Positions 54,501 to 64,000 of a stretch of DNA of 64,000 nt are shown in pieces. Within the stretch, counting starts at the first letter, position 1; every line of letters starts with the position of its first letter. Origin of the DNA: Zygnema cylindricum (lineage: Eukaryota > Streptophyta > Zygnematophyceae > Zygnematales > Zygnemataceae); NCBI GenBank assembly GCA_037447655.1, contig JBBHKE010001695.1, positions 1 through 64,000 of the forward strand. The letters run 5' to 3'. The notes beneath the pieces were generated by a model. The model ran no database searches. It worked only from the letters and a program-made list of their open reading frames with translations, and was not told where the DNA came from. The position numbers and the translations under genes are program-made.

Positions 54501-57500
54501 GAATGCGAGATTGATAGATGCACTCTAAAGTGACGAAAAGTCCAAATGTGTGGTCATTATTCCCAACTTGTTTGACAGGGTTCGGTGGAGAGCACCTTTC
54601 CAGGCATTCCTGATGTGTTCGACTGGTTGAACAACTCCATAATCCAGGTGTGCACATAACCTTAGGTCAACCAAAATGGGGAATTATGTCAGATGTCACA
54701 CTCCTTCATGTTCTCACAGTCATTTTTTCATGGCTATGTATAGGAATGCTGTTGCAATCATGTTCTTGTTTCATATCCCTGTAACTTTTGTCCTTTAATA
54801 TATCTTTCGTTGGGGGAGCTTCATTATTGTGTACAATAAGGTGGAGTTTTGCTTCAAAATGTAAACCGCCCAGGTTTCACTAGTCATGATTACAAAGTAT
54901 TGCCCAAGTGTGTGACAAGCCAATGGTTGAAGAAGATATTTCTCGAAAGGTCATGCTAGTCTTCAAAGTCCCAATCAATGTAAAAGATATGAACTACTTC
55001 TTTATCTGAAGTCATACTTGAAGCAACGACCTTATCGGAGGATTTCATGTCCCATCAACTGCATGAGCAAATTAAAGAGAAATTTCAGGCAGAGAATTCC
55101 TATTGAAAATAATCCGTCTTGAAATCTTTAATTACTAAATGCTTATAGAGGCAGTCAATATAACCAATAAATTTAAAAGGCAATAGAAGGGATAATTGCC
55201 AAAAAAATATGGATCTTTTGAGGAGAGAATTGTCATTTGATTTAAGAGAATTGACACTTTTGCATTTAAATTGTTACCTGCTTTAGTTATCTTCAACAAA
55301 CATGAAAGTTAATGTGGATAGAATCCGCAGGGACCATTCTGCTTTGGTACTCCTTCACTAACACACAAACTAGTGTTCAGATTAAAAAACAAAACAACAA
55401 AATTCCGTATTCAAGCGAAAAACTTAGCTGTAAAACTAACAACCAAGGGGTCAAACTATGGAGTATTGGAAATAACTAATAAGGAATATTGGAAAAAAGT
55501 ACGCGACAATTAAGGAAAGACTGACTAATTAGCTACACTATTGGATTTTTTCCATAAGATGACCAGACGTACAGGCTGAATAGATGACTTTCCCGTCGTA
55601 CAACTTACAAGGTACGTTTAATAAAGGCAACTATATGTGCTCCAATTCTTTTAGCTACTGGGATAATAGATGTGATTCAGCTTTTTGAGATGAATGGAGT
55701 AAATTTTCTTAGTCTATAAACCAGCTTATTGCGATTCACTGGTAAAATTGTCCAAACCACTCACCTGAACCCTGGTCAAAAGTATTATCGGATGAATAAT
55801 GTTTTTTTTAAGCTAGCGTTTAGCCCGTAACGAGTATGTTAATTGCAATTTTTCTTATGAATATTATTAGAGGGAAAAAATATATATATACATATTAGAA
55901 CATCTTATGGTGATGAGAATATCCTGCGAATGTGAGTATTTGTCTAGGTGAGATATCCATTCTACTGGTAAGCCATTTAGTACATCTTTGTTGATATCTA
56001 TTGGGGTGAATTTATGAATCTAGTAGGAAGAGGTAGTTGTATCAGTGTTGTGAGGTTATTACTTGGACAGGCTGGAATCCTGTGCACTAGAAGGATAATG
56101 CGAAAAATAAGTGAAATTAAAGTTTCTCTGATTTTCTAATGTGTGAAACACAAATTGGAAATTGAGTTTTATCGAATGTATGTGTTAAGTCCTTAAGAAA
56201 ACTCTTACTCTTACAAAATTTCTCCTTCGAAACTTATTTTATACACAACAGGAAAACATGATCCTACTAACACTATATAATGAAGCAGGCTTAATCTACT
56301 TGGACATCTCACCGAAAGAAGGCAGTGCGCTAGACCGAAATCTCGGTACAAAACAATACTACGTACCCAATCAAAACTAGTCATGTGGCACTTAAGTTAA
56401 CGGAACCGAACAAATAAGACTGAACCAAACTGATACAAACTGAAGAGCAAATACTCAGCCGATTAGATTCTGACATTGTGCTAACATTCCCCTCTCATTG
56501 TTGGAATCTTTCTACATCACAATAAGCCTAACTTAAATCCACTCAAAAAGACATCCTGCATAACTAACTTGGTAAACTTGCCAGCCTCCTTATCCGTGGG
56601 GACAAAAGAAAACATCAACTCGGCTTTCGAATTCCTCGTCATTCTCCTCACTCACGGATCGTCTTCGATTTTGACTCATCTGAGCTATTTGTGAACAACG
56701 AGAATTCATATCCCCCTTAGCCTTTAGAACATCATTTCCTTCCGAATCTGATGCTGCCTGTTCCAGAACCTCCTCCAAGACGTGCTTCTATTTGATATCC
56801 AAATCTAACTTTTGTTGTCTTGCTAACTTCATTACAAATTTTTAATATTTGTGGAAATCCACAAGTTTAGACTTCATAACCAGATTCCTCTTTGGATCAT
56901 ACACACGGTACAAATTCCCCTTATAGCCATATCCCATAAAATTCCCTATCCAGCTTCTTGCAGCAAGATTTCTTATCCTTTAAAGTTTGTTCTAGATACA
57001 CAGTCACTTTACATCCCTAAATTCGTAAGCGCAAGACGGAAGATACTCCCCCACTCCATAATTCATCGAAAGTTTAATAAAACGGAAATCAATGTCAATC
57101 TTAAGTTACACATGGGCTTTGCATTAAGAATTGCGTCTCCCTATAAAAAGATTTTATTTCGGGTGTTGTGAATCATGGCTCGTAGCATCTCTTGCAGAGA
57201 TCGTCTCTCTCTCTGTAGTTGCATTCAATTTGCGAGAATAGGATTTGCGAGAATAAGGGGCATTAATCTGCTGCATTATCCCCATCTTTTAACAATACCA
57301 CAAAATCCCCTCTCTTGTCAGATCTGAATTCTATTGATTTTTGTTCCGATGTCTTTCCGCCCTCACTATCTTCTAAAACGAATCCGATTTATTTTTCAGC
57401 AAACACACCCACGATTTCCTCAAATAATCCTGAACAATAACTGAGATATGTTGATGATCCCCCTAGACTCTTTGATTTAACGTGTCAACAGAGATCCATG

Positions 57501-58254
57501 TGTTCGAGCTCCAAAGGATGTTGTGCTACTAACACAGTAACATACGCGACTCGGAAAACGTGGTCACAATAACACTACGCAGTAAAGCAGGACAATAATC
57601 TTGGACACCTAACCAAACCAAGAATGTGCACACACACAAAAACGGAAACTGACGCATAGATCTTCAAATATCGAACCTACAGAACAAGACTGAACTGAAC
57701 CGATTCAAAACTGGCGGAGACCATTTAGTTGTCGATTCTCACAATGTCCCCCTTTCCCTCCCCATCCCCCTTCATCAATTTCACTTCGGAAACTTATATA
57801 CGTCCACCTCGTCTTTACCTCCATGTGTCTATCTCTTCGATATAATTCCCTTCTTTCCCTTTTCATTTCCTATTTCCATTTCTCCTTCTTTTCCTTTCTC
57901 CTCCTCCTCATCGCTCCACATTTATACTTTCTGGATTTCTTCTTTCCCTATGCTGCACGTTATCTCCTTTGATCTTCCCTTTATCCCCCTCACACGTGGA
58001 CATATTGCTTAACGAAACTCGTTTTTTGCTGGATTGGGGCAGACTACGTGGGCCGACCCTGTTTGCGGAAACGGCATATGTGAATCACCAGCAGAGAGAT
58101 CAGCATTTGGCCGCTTTGGGTGTGAACTAGATTGTAAAAGTGATGTAAAAGTAACAAATATCACTATATCTATTTCAAACAGTTTTCGCTCCAGCACTGA
58201 GCAAGTGGCAAGCTCATGGAATATTTGTAGGAGGCAACCGACAGATTTTTGTTG
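39490..58254 (+). CDS. host gene, polycystin-like membrane protein (partial, at least 4 exons)
   Basis: Four exons with AG/GT borders and compatible phases: 39490-39563, 52563-52726, 54579-54647, 58043-58254. Joined they give an open frame of about 172 codons: a charged segment (EEAKQVLKKINAHLKEINK), a transmembrane helix (YFMLLSFVAFSILYSLMVY), a juxtamembrane part (LQADTFWSF), PDVFDWLNNSI, then a Cys-rich ectodomain (DPVCGNGICESPAE, FGRFGCELDC, SSWNICRR, DFCW). TM1 followed by an extracellular domain opening with an F-x-W-L-type segment recalls polycystin/TRPP channels, and CGxGxCE-P-E-FGRFGC-DC is, from memory, seen in polycystin-like proteins of algae and oomycetes. Both ends are missing from view. 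Exon GC is clearly above that of the introns. Alternative: another ciliary or receptor-type membrane protein with the same Cys-rich module. Confidence 0.6.
39621..40084 (+). repeat. 5' LTR of copia E
   Basis: Begins TATTGTGTTACATTGGTCC (TG mutated to TA) and ends GATCCGTCCA. Its first ~120 bp align with 50800-50925 and its last ~330 bp with 52090-52422. Confidence 0.75.
40087..40099 (+). promoter_or_regulatory. primer-binding site of copia E
   Basis: TGGTATCGAGGCC, a slightly diverged match to TGGTATCAGAGCC (tRNA-iMet 3' end), two bases inside the LTR. E thus uses conventional priming, unlike F1 and F2. Confidence 0.65.
40300..42580 (+). pseudogene. copia E gag-pol remnant (5' part)
   Basis: Gag-like frame from about 40308 (MSEEMLRDLFANL), SGCWKALETQFNNK and INEGIKRYNIIAE; zinc-knuckle remnant YDKWGHTRPKC (about 41175); protease remnant WIINSDSS (about 41415); RT remnant KSLYKLKRAPY (about 41690) and a decayed catalytic strand FVYLDFF; RNase H remnants YSRESTFGYAFVFVEV, STKAE and ACDA (42300-42450). 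Many stops and frameshifts, and a large deletion between protease and RT. Confidence 0.75.
42508..43190. repeat. 340-bp tandem duplication across the E/D2 junction
   Basis: Copy 1 from CATGTAAAGCATGAATTATATT (42510) and copy 2 from CATGTAGAGTATAAATTATATT (42850). Each contains the end of E RNase H plus the first ~260 bp of the D2 LTR, so the duplication happened after D2 inserted. Confidence 0.85.
42581..43497 (+). repeat. 5' LTR of D2 (enlarged by the 340-bp duplication)
   Basis: Matches the 3' LTR (547 bp) apart from the duplication. TTAAATAGTTAG may be the TATA region. It ends in ATGGCAGATCATGGATTTCA, so, as in F1 and F2, the gag start codon (43478) falls within the LTR. Confidence 0.7.
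43498..43515 (+). promoter_or_regulatory. candidate diverged half-tRNA primer site of D2
   Basis: GGCTACGGGTTCCCACTC at the LTR edge resembles GGTTATGGGCCCACC with two transitions and a 2-base insertion. Suggestive only, since D2 is old. Confidence 0.4.
46381..46612 (+). repeat. short in-frame tandem duplications in the D2 linker
   Basis: A 38-39 bp unit (GCAAAGAAATCGCCCACAAA) twice at 46386-46450, then a 39-bp unit three times (46512-46610), encoding TSLKEAFSGEKP-like repeats. Confidence 0.85.
47088..47685 (+). repeat. solo LTR inside the D2 RT
   Basis: 598 bp from TGTTGGATATTG to GGTCCTACA with exact AAGAT duplications on both sides (47083-47087 and 47686-47690). Removing it rejoins the RT frame as NVKI-DQLLQSEGF. 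No second copy of this LTR family was seen in the window. Strand is taken from the TG...CA reading and is not certain. Confidence 0.9.
48997..50069. other. 3' untranslated part of D2, no gene seen
   Basis: About 1 kb between the end of RNase H and the 3' LTR. Includes a 26-bp tandem duplicate (GACGAATCAAATTTGTGTAG, about 49750-49800). Could be 3' UTR or a further unrecognised insertion. Confidence 0.4.
50070..50616 (+). repeat. 3' LTR of D2
   Basis: 547 bp, collinear with the 5' LTR; ends ATGGCAGATCCGGGTTTCA, then the AGAAT target site and the E frame. Confidence 0.75.
50617..50799 (+). pseudogene. copia E gag-pol 3' end and polypurine tract
   Basis: Continues E RNase H (QWYFV, GGERGGIS, YVEHWRKLSLS) and ends at GAGGGGGAA (50791-50799), directly before the TGTTGTGTCTC of the 3' LTR. 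Confidence 0.7.
50800..52422 (+). repeat. 3' LTR of copia E with ~1.15-kb internal insertion
   Basis: First ~125 bp and last ~330 bp match the 5' LTR. The middle (about 50930-52090) has no counterpart there. That insert has no supported frame or clear ends; GTAAGG/TAG-rich degenerate sequence suggests an old element. A small duplicate (ATGAAAGAAAAGAAGCATGAAAG) is at 51620-51650. Confidence 0.6.
52563..52726 (+). CDS. host gene exon with transmembrane helix
   Basis: Acceptor TTTTTTGCACAG, donor GTAAGA. Two bases plus 54 codons: INAHLKEINKATRSY, then a ~20-residue hydrophobic helix, then LQADTFWSFQ and HNVILPD. Strong coding character in AT-rich surroundings; other frames are closed. It lies 140 bp after the copia E 3' LTR. 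Confidence 0.7.
52727..54578 (+). other. host intron
   Basis: Donor GTAAGATAATTT, acceptor CTTGTTTGACAG. AT-rich, no repeats assigned; a 114-codon hydrophobic frame (53354-53698) lacks coding signals and is treated as chance. Confidence 0.5.
54579..54647 (+). CDS. host gene small exon
   Basis: 69 nt, phase 0 at both ends, GSVESTFPGIPDVFDWLNN then SIIQ; donor GTGTGC. The D-V-F-D-W-L pattern is what is expected between TM1 and the Cys-rich ectodomain. Confidence 0.6.
54648..56224 (+). other. host intron, first part
   Basis: AT-rich, no gene or repeat supported, ends at the minus-strand copia remnant. An unrecognised exon here cannot be excluded because both flanking exons are phase 0. Confidence 0.45.
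56225..57770 (-). mobile_element. minus-strand copia remnant in the host intron
   Basis: Two ~250-bp segments (56225-56500 and 57500-57770) are similar to each other (AACACTA...AAGCAGG, CTTGGACA, GAACAA-AAGACTGAAC) and resemble an LTR pair read from the minus strand. Between them the minus strand shows integrase remnants: RKSWVCLLKNKS, FRSDKRGDF, NATTERETISARDATSHDSQ, YGIW and VYDPKRN-like. Then an acidic linker (56590-56778, EVLEQAASDSEGN). RT and RNase H are missing; extensive deletion. Confidence 0.65.
57771..58042 (+). other. end of host intron, pyrimidine-rich
   Basis: CT-rich (TTCCTTTCTCCTCCTCC) and ends with TTTTTTGCTGGATTGGGGCAG before the Cys-rich exon. Confidence 0.45.
58043..58254 (+). 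CDS. host gene exon with Cys-rich ectodomain
   Basis: 212 nt (70 codons plus two bases), donor GTACGT. Contains DPVCGNGICESPAE, AFGRFGCELDC, a stretch of alternating hydrophobic residues (NITISISNSF), SSWNICRR and DFCW; six or more cysteines in the spacing described for the parent entry. A 19-nt stretch at 58856-58874 (after CACCTGAG, before GTAAGA) would continue the frame as a microexon but is too short to trust. Confidence 0.65.
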
Positions 58255-59112
58255 GTACGTATAAAATTTGTAATAGAAACCATTTCAACGCACATTATTT
58301 TTTACGAGATTTTCAATGTTGGAAGATGAAATTATACTTTATTTAAAATAGCTTGTTAGCTTTCTCACGATTTAGAAATTTTAGGTCTAAACTAAATCTT
58401 CAAACAAGAATAATGTCATGGAAAAAGAAAAAGTAGAAAAGATGTTGCAATTTACAAAATCGATTAACATATTTATGTGTGTGCCATAGTAACAAGGCGA
58501 TTGTATAATTTATTTTTAGACACCTTGCATAAATTATACAATTTAATTCCTAGTATGGTTATTGCAACACCAAGAAAATCAATGTTGGTACTGAAAAAGG
58601 GGAATAAAATAGTAGCTTTCCATCAAATAATTTGCCGGTTGTAGCTTGTTAGACCCTAGAATGTAGATGCAAGCTAGTATCGTATAATTTGGAAAGACAT
58701 ATTGATTAAATAGAACAAAAGGATATTCACAAAGAGACGATACACAAGAAACTGGGGACTAAGGGTACGTGCCCATTCTCCTAAATGAGGGTTTCCCTGA
58801 CTCGTTTTTCTTGAAATATTAAATGGTACATCTGCAATATTTTCTTTCACCTGAGGAAAGTCGAGGAGCCCAACGTAAGAATCACGCCATCTTGTTACTT
58901 TATCCGTACTTCCTTTTGTTTTTTTCCGTTTCCCTATCTACATTTCAGGCTCACCTCTTCATTTATTTGTTCAGAATCTCTACAGTCCCGGTGTGGAAGA
59001 AACACAATGACCTGTTGATCCATAACCTCCATGACGAGGTTAACACAACTAAGTTGACCCTAAGCTGTCCCTTCCGACAAGTCACCTAGACCTCCTACCA
59101 CTTGCTACCCCT
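58255..59112 (+). other. downstream intron or intergenic, possible further exons
   Basis: AT-rich. At 58950-59088 a frame following TACATTTCAG reads AHLFIYLFR...VWKKHNDLLIHNLHDE and could be exon, but its fit to the preceding phase is unproven. Confidence 0.35.
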
Positions 59113-59195
59113 GGTCAGCTAGTTGTGACCAGCAACTGACAATTTCTTGTGACGAGCAACTGACAACCACTTGTGACCAGCACCTGACACTCGGC
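59113..59195. repeat. ~25-bp tandem repeat
   Basis: TTGTGACCAGCAACTGACAA occurs three times with small changes (TTGTGACGAGCAACTGACAA, TTGTGACCAGCACCTGACA). Confidence 0.85.
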
Positions 59196-59879
59196 ACCAC
59201 CCAATTAACAAAATTAGAGACCAAAAGGACAAATGAGCTAAATGATATGGCTTATTTGAAACTAGTTTTCATTTAAGGTATAATTTTTTTACAAATTGAT
59301 GAGTGTGGTTTCCTCGCAGTCTAGTATGATTTTTATACTCACAGGTCCCCTTTAGTTAGGTTACGTTCAAAATAGAATATCTTTCTTGCATGTCATACAA
59401 AATAACCTAAATTATAAATTGACCAATAGCCACACTCAAACTTAATTCATATCTGCAACAGACTTTTTTCCGATTTGTAGCATCATATTTGTCCTTTGCC
59501 GAAAAAAATATCTAGATCGCGTCAGATTCGTCACGTCGTCATGGTCCCACACAATCTTTTCTGGAATGTTTTTTTCCCTCCGCCGGAAAATATACGTCAA
59601 CGTCCCCCGTTATTTTGCGTGTGTCTGTCAGTAAGAATCTTGTATGTCGGACGCTTTGAAGAATCTCGAACTTGTATCATAAGCGGCAGCAACAATGATT
59701 CTTGACGAAGTAGTCGAATAATATGGAAGCCGCTGCCGCTATCCAGGTGCGTTTGTGCGAAAACACTTGGGTTGTGTGCCCATGTAAGCGAAACTTTGAA
59801 ATGTAGCTTTCAATTTTAGGGAAGGTTCTTCGTACTACTTTGCAGAGCATTCTAATATGCAAATATGAAATCGCAACTT
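59196..59879. other. spacer, no gene seen
   Basis: Includes weak reverse-strand similarity (59760-59870) to 32105-32240, perhaps an extension of element G. Confidence 0.4.
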
Positions 59880-60300
59880 GTAATATGACAGTTGTAGACG
59901 TGGATAAAATAGTGACGGTTGTAGACGTCGGGTTTTTTGTGACGTTGTAGATGTTTAAGGTTTTGTGATATTGAAATCATGCTTACATGTGACGTCGCTA
60001 GTACCAAAACTTTTCGCCATGGCTTCCCGATTTTTTTTTTTTTATCACTCGATATACCATCAAACTACAACCAAATGTAGTAAGAAAAGAAATGAAGTTC
60101 TTTAATTTCAAACCAGTATTTTCGAATTTCCTCCAAAAAGAGGGAGAGAGGAGCGACAGCGTAAAAGGGAGGGGGAGAGACGATGACTACATTGACTTTT
60201 GCAAATTACTCGGGAATGTAAGTGGAGGTCTGAGACCCCTGCAATTTTTTTTCCGTACATGCTCGTAATTTTTCTTCGTACATGCGTGTGACCGACAAGA
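59880..60300 (-). repeat. element G copy 2 (reverse orientation)
   Basis: Reverse complement matches 31630-32055. Its ATGGCGAAAAG on the minus strand (about 60022) lies where copy 1 has ATGGCGGAAG, and both are followed by a GTRAGCATGA donor-like site. Confidence 0.65.
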
Positions 60301-60648
60301 ACAAAAATACCATGTATACTCCCTTATGCAAAAAATTAAAAAACGTGTGGAGCGTGCGACAAAGTTTTCTTATTTGTTGCTCAGCTGTTACTTTTAATAA
60401 GATCGACTCGCTAGTCTATTTGTGTAGAAGTTTGAAGATGAGTTGGGCTGACGAGGCGAGGCAGTGGGTCGAAAATATAATAACGCCAAATTGGAGTACC
60501 TCCTAAGTTTTAATATGACGCAAAATGTACATTGACTTCTACACAATTTTCCTACGTCGAATGATTTTTTAGTTGTAGGGTCAATTTTGGAGGAAAACGT
60601 ACCTTTACTTTCACACATGGGCGCACGACCTTATGTTCTATATGAGTT
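60301..60648. other. spacer, no gene seen
   Basis: Contains a short frame ending MSWADEARQWVENIITPN (60435-60490) with no recognised homologue. Not called. Confidence 0.35.
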
Positions 60649-61100
60649 TCTTCCAAATTAATTTTCTGTAGAGAGAAGTGTGGCCTTAAAATGAAGAGTG
60701 ACTAGAAAATAAGGGGAGTTTAGAAATTAGAGGTATTTTCTAGTTTTGAATAGTGTAAAATTAAAATAGGAAAACAGCAAAGGCAACCTTCCTCTTACTC
60801 CTCTCCCAAGTCCCCACACTTGTCGCAGTCACCGAAGACTGGAGAGGGAGTCAGAGCCATGGCTACCTATGCTGTTTTCAAGGAGACAGAGGAGAGCCCA
60901 AGCTAGTGCTTAGCAAAACTTGGCTGCCGGAGCCAGGATTTGATCCTGGTACCTACCGTCCGCCAGAGTAGCCGGTAGCCGATAGCTTTATCCTATTGTC
61001 TAGGACCATTGCTGGGATATATAGGGTTTGACAACGATTTAAAGAGTTAAACGCAGGAATTTCCATTTAACTATTAGACGGACTGATAGAGCATAGAACA
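60649..61100 (+). mobile_element. 3' end of a third F-type copia element (F3)
   Basis: Gag-pol tail SKLIFCREKCGLKMKSD then stop (F1 ends KLEYCREKCGLKVKLKID), then GAAAATAAGGGGAG and an LTR start (60719) with TATTTTCTAGTTTTGAAT. The LTR has the ACTTGTCGCAGTCACCGAAG block and an antisense tRNA-like T-arm (GGATTTGATCC, 60936-60946). Everything upstream of the tail is missing, and the LTR similarity fades by about 61100. Confidence 0.8.
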
Positions 61101-62164
61101 ATGATTTGATCGAGAATGGTTACATCATACACATGGTACTTATTGTAGTACTTGCAATGACACTCTAAATTCACTAATTCCTCAAGTAGTTAAGAAAAAA
61201 AATATTCATAGTCCCAAATCTTCCTCTCATATATAATAATAGAGACAGAACTTAATGTTCAATATCAAAGCCTCTGTCCCACATTCAATACGCTTGAACT
61301 TGTTCCACAAGCGAAGTACTCATTTTTTTATATTGTTTATATTGTTGATCATGGACGATGTTAATTTTATCGATAAATGAGGCCAACCCCAATTGTATTG
61401 CGTGGCAAATGAAAATATACGGATCTCAATATGGCTATTTCAAAAATCGTGGAACATGCAAAAGTACATTTAGTTTGGTGGTGATCAGTTGACAGGATAC
61501 ACGTGGCATAATTTAATTGGTCATAGGCATGTTATTATACCACAACACGCCAGAGTACAAGAAACACACAGCAATAGACGAATATATTTCTATGTTACAT
61601 ATCTTACACATTCTCACATAGAGTTACACAATTAGCAAGGAGGAAAATCCAACTTTATTAGAATAGTGCTCAAAATCATTGTACCTTCTAATGGCGCTCA
61701 CTTCCGCTTATGCCTTATAATCCTTTCACTAGTAAATGGTTACGAAGTTCAATATAATTGCTTGTATTTAGAGTGAAATTATACTTTTGTCTATCGATTA
61801 ATTGCTTATGTTACTTTGTGATTCACCTAAGACGGTATTCCTTGTGCAATTTACGTTTCGTATCTACTAGCTTGTGCTGACAGGCTTATACGATCAGCTC
61901 TTACGATCAGCTCTTATGGACGTGCAGCGAACCTCCGTTGAGTGCCGCAGTCTTGATCAATCGAGGACTCGTTGGGCAAGAGTGGATTTCTAGAAAAGAA
62001 GCAATGCAAGGATCTTGTCTCGAGTTAAGGCACGGTCGATTTTTGCAAGTGCCAGAAAGGAAGCAAATGGACCAAAAGATCACAAGGATATTTTGCAAGA
62101 TAAAGTAGGAGCAAAAGATAATCTTATAAGGGGACAGACAGACAGCTAGTCTCAAAACATCACA
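61101..62164. other. spacer, no gene seen
   Basis: AT-rich. A 16-17 bp tandem duplicate (ACGATCAGCTCTT) is at 61889-61918. From about 61860 the style resembles the end of a copia LTR leading into the gag remnant that follows. Confidence 0.4.
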
Positions 62165-62620
62165 GTGAGGGGGCCATTTGAGATCCTAGAGGGGATTGAT
62201 CAAACATACAAAGCCCATAACTGCAAAATTTTAGTTCTAAAACAACCTTATAACAACTCATACGAAGATGGATGCTCTTTGGAAGCTTATACCTCTCGAT
62301 ACTCGAGTTTGTTGGTCAAAGATGACGCAATTGACTTCAGCCTCCTCTCGGATGCAAAGATTGCACTATTCACTCTATCCCTCCCGGTTCTGGTAGACTC
62401 ACATGGCTTGAAAAGAGACAACACATGGCTTGAAAAGAGACAACTGACAACATGTACATGGAACAAGGTGGCTGAGGCGTTGTTGGAGTTTGGGTTCATC
62501 ACCGGATATGTGTCGCACAGCGATACGAGTTCAAAGTGCTCGATGGTTGTAACCAGACAAGAAGGAAGAAACGAGGTTTATGATCGGCGACAGAGTGACA
62601 TTCCTAGAGAGGAAAGCTAA
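62165..62620 (+). pseudogene. copia gag remnant
   Basis: ILVLKQPYNNS, SLEAYTSRYSSLLVKDDAI and LFTLSLPVLVDSHGL follow the UBN2 gag pattern and resemble D2 gag (TSMEAYTSHYVNLLAEVDAV). A 23-bp tandem duplication (CACATGGCTTGAAAAGAGAC) occurs at 62400-62445. No zinc knuckle or pol found downstream. Confidence 0.6.
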
Positions 62621-63342
62621 TACCCTTACTACGATGAGGGGCAAGCTATTGTAATATGCAGAGAGCATGAGCAAGTTGGAGGCAATGAATGCATCATACG
62701 AACCAAAAAGCCAAGGGTTGTGGTAGTGACCGAAAGAGCTCCAACAAAGATCAGATGTCAACAACTCACATTGGTAAAATAACATCGAATCAAGGCCGCC
62801 ATTTTAAAAGAACTAGGTTTACAGAAAGCACTAATAAGTTCTCCTTAGACTTGGGCTTAAAGACTTACCAGGAGAGTGGGGTGAAGAACGACCAAGAGGT
62901 TATACAAAGATTAGAAATCATCTGCATCGACGGCGTTGCAAAGACCGATGACTGGTCTACGCGAGACATCTCTAATTCAATAACAGAAAATGAGCATCAA
63001 AGGTCAACCCCACGTTTATATTGGGTCTGATCCTAATTGAGTATACCAACCTATCGATCAGCTAAAGAGAGAAAAGTAGAAGAAAGGTTGTGCTCTATGG
63101 AGATGCACAACGCCTTTTACTCATCGAAGGTTGAGGTGAGCACAAAGTGCGAGGAGAAGAGCAAAACGCCTTTTACATATCAAAGTAGAGGTGAGCACAG
63201 AGGTAGTGGGAGGAGAAGAGCAAGCGGCGAGAGAAAAGCAAACTTAGTAGAGAAGTTTAGTCATCGGCTGACAAGCGAGGGGTGACTGCAGTAGGTCAAA
63301 AAAGAGCATCATGAACCCCCACCTTCCGCACATCCAGAGGGG
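62621..63342. other. degenerate internal region of a copia remnant
   Basis: Repeated GAGCACAAAGTGCGAGGAGAAGAGC-like, purine-rich sequence. No recognisable pol domain. Ends at a purine tract (AGAGGGGGA, 63336-63344). Confidence 0.4.
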
Positions 63343-63345
63343 GAT

Positions 63346-64000
63346 TGCGATGTGAAATTGAAGACCTTGCCTTATTTACAAAACCAAAATTCAATGGCAA
63401 AGTTGTGACGAAATCATGACGGCTAGGTGAACGTTCGTACTTAGCGTCCGATGATGTCAATAATGTTACGATTTATTGGTTCGGGTGCTGAATCGGCTTG
63501 ATTTCGTCCCTCTACTCCTTTGTTCGATTTGCGTCTAATTTATTTGTGCTGTTTATATTCGGTATTACTATTTGTCTTTGTGTGCATAGGTCCGATACAA
63601 TTCTGGATTGTTCATTTGTTCATTTTGGGGTACAGTAGTTTGTCGGTTCATGTAGTTTTGCCCTAATTAGAACTGGTCGTTTCGTAAGTTTCTGTCGTAT
63701 ACGTTTCTAGCTTGACAGGTGTCAGTTTATGCGGTGTTTGGCGCACATTTGCAGGTGCTTCGCCCTCTTTCTGTTACCTTTGTGTTTCTGTAGGCTTAGA
63801 AAGCATGAATCTCTCTGGAATTAGGAAAGAGATTGGAAGAGTGTAGTAGAGGTGAGAGAAAAGCCTTGCAAATTTTGGTTTTTAGATGGAGTATTTTCTT
63901 GAGTGCTTCCGCGTGCATTTCTTTGTTGTGGCTCGTAGCTATGTGGTTTTCGATTCCGTCAAACAATGTGGTAAGTTCGTTGCCTTACCATATTATAAAG
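63346..64000 (+). repeat. probable 3' LTR, continues past window
   Basis: Begins just after the purine tract. Has GTGTCAGTTTATG-GGTGTTTGG-GC and a GAAAGAGATTGG/GAGAGAAAAGCC region in the order seen in the copia E LTRs. Its end is outside the window. Confidence 0.4.

Noticed and set aside
58823-59089. An 88-codon frame as a further host-gene exon
   Set aside because: A piece after 58950 may be exonic, but phase linkage to the exon ending at 58254 needs an unproven 19-nt microexon. Left as a note only.
1-64000. Bacterial-style systems (operons, CRISPR, toxin-antitoxin, phage defence)
   Set aside because: Introns, LTR and TIR elements and low coding density show eukaryotic DNA. No prokaryotic gene cluster is present.

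Overview
This window reads as nuclear DNA from a plant, probably a streptophyte with motile sperm (bryophyte, lycophyte, fern or charophyte). The reasons are: Ty1/copia and chromodomain Ty3/gypsy elements with initiator-tRNA-Met primer sites; many short TIR elements with long AT-rich spacers; and what looks like an intron-rich, polycystin-like membrane-protein gene of a kind associated with ciliated lineages. The organism is an inference. There are no bacterial operons, phage genes, rRNAs or CRISPR arrays. Homology is by eye from the raw sequence.

Layout. 1-4078 holds abutting TIR elements of two families (B and C), two hAT-like elements and a long inverted-repeat (LIR) element. 4079-17601 is a decayed minus-strand chromovirus inserted into an arm of the LIR element. 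It carries an extra frame (ORF3) between pol and its 3' LTR, and is itself host to a young, apparently intact copia element (F1, 6080-12406). 17968-24489 is an older, broken relative (F2). 24868-28345 is tandem and inverted repeats. 28770-38290 holds three direct copies of a ~2 kb unit with a promoter-like region, ~98-bp tandem repeats and a small two-exon reading frame, interleaved with TIR elements and hAT remnants. 39490-58254 contains at least four phase-compatible exons of one host gene. Its first visible intron is about 13 kb because copia element E (39621-52422) sits in it; E contains copia element D2 (42581-50616), which contains a solo LTR (47088-47685). A later intron holds a minus-strand copia remnant. 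58.3-64 kb is mostly intron-like or intergenic sequence with a gene-5'-end-like repeat, a copia 3' end (F3) and another copia gag remnant.

How the parts fit. The window is a record of nested insertions that can be ordered from sequence: reading frames or repeat arms resume at the outer edges of the inserts, mostly with 5-bp (8-bp for hAT) target duplications. The most distinctive points are: (1) a copia lineage whose gag-pol start codon lies inside the 5' LTR and whose primer site matches the anticodon arm of initiator tRNA-Met (half-tRNA priming); (2) LTRs of three related copies that all carry an antisense tRNA-like block, two of them also two conserved hairpins; (3) a chromovirus ORF3 decayed only by Gln-to-stop changes; (4) a host gene whose intron holds a three-level transposon nest; (5) a multicopy two-exon microgene-like unit.
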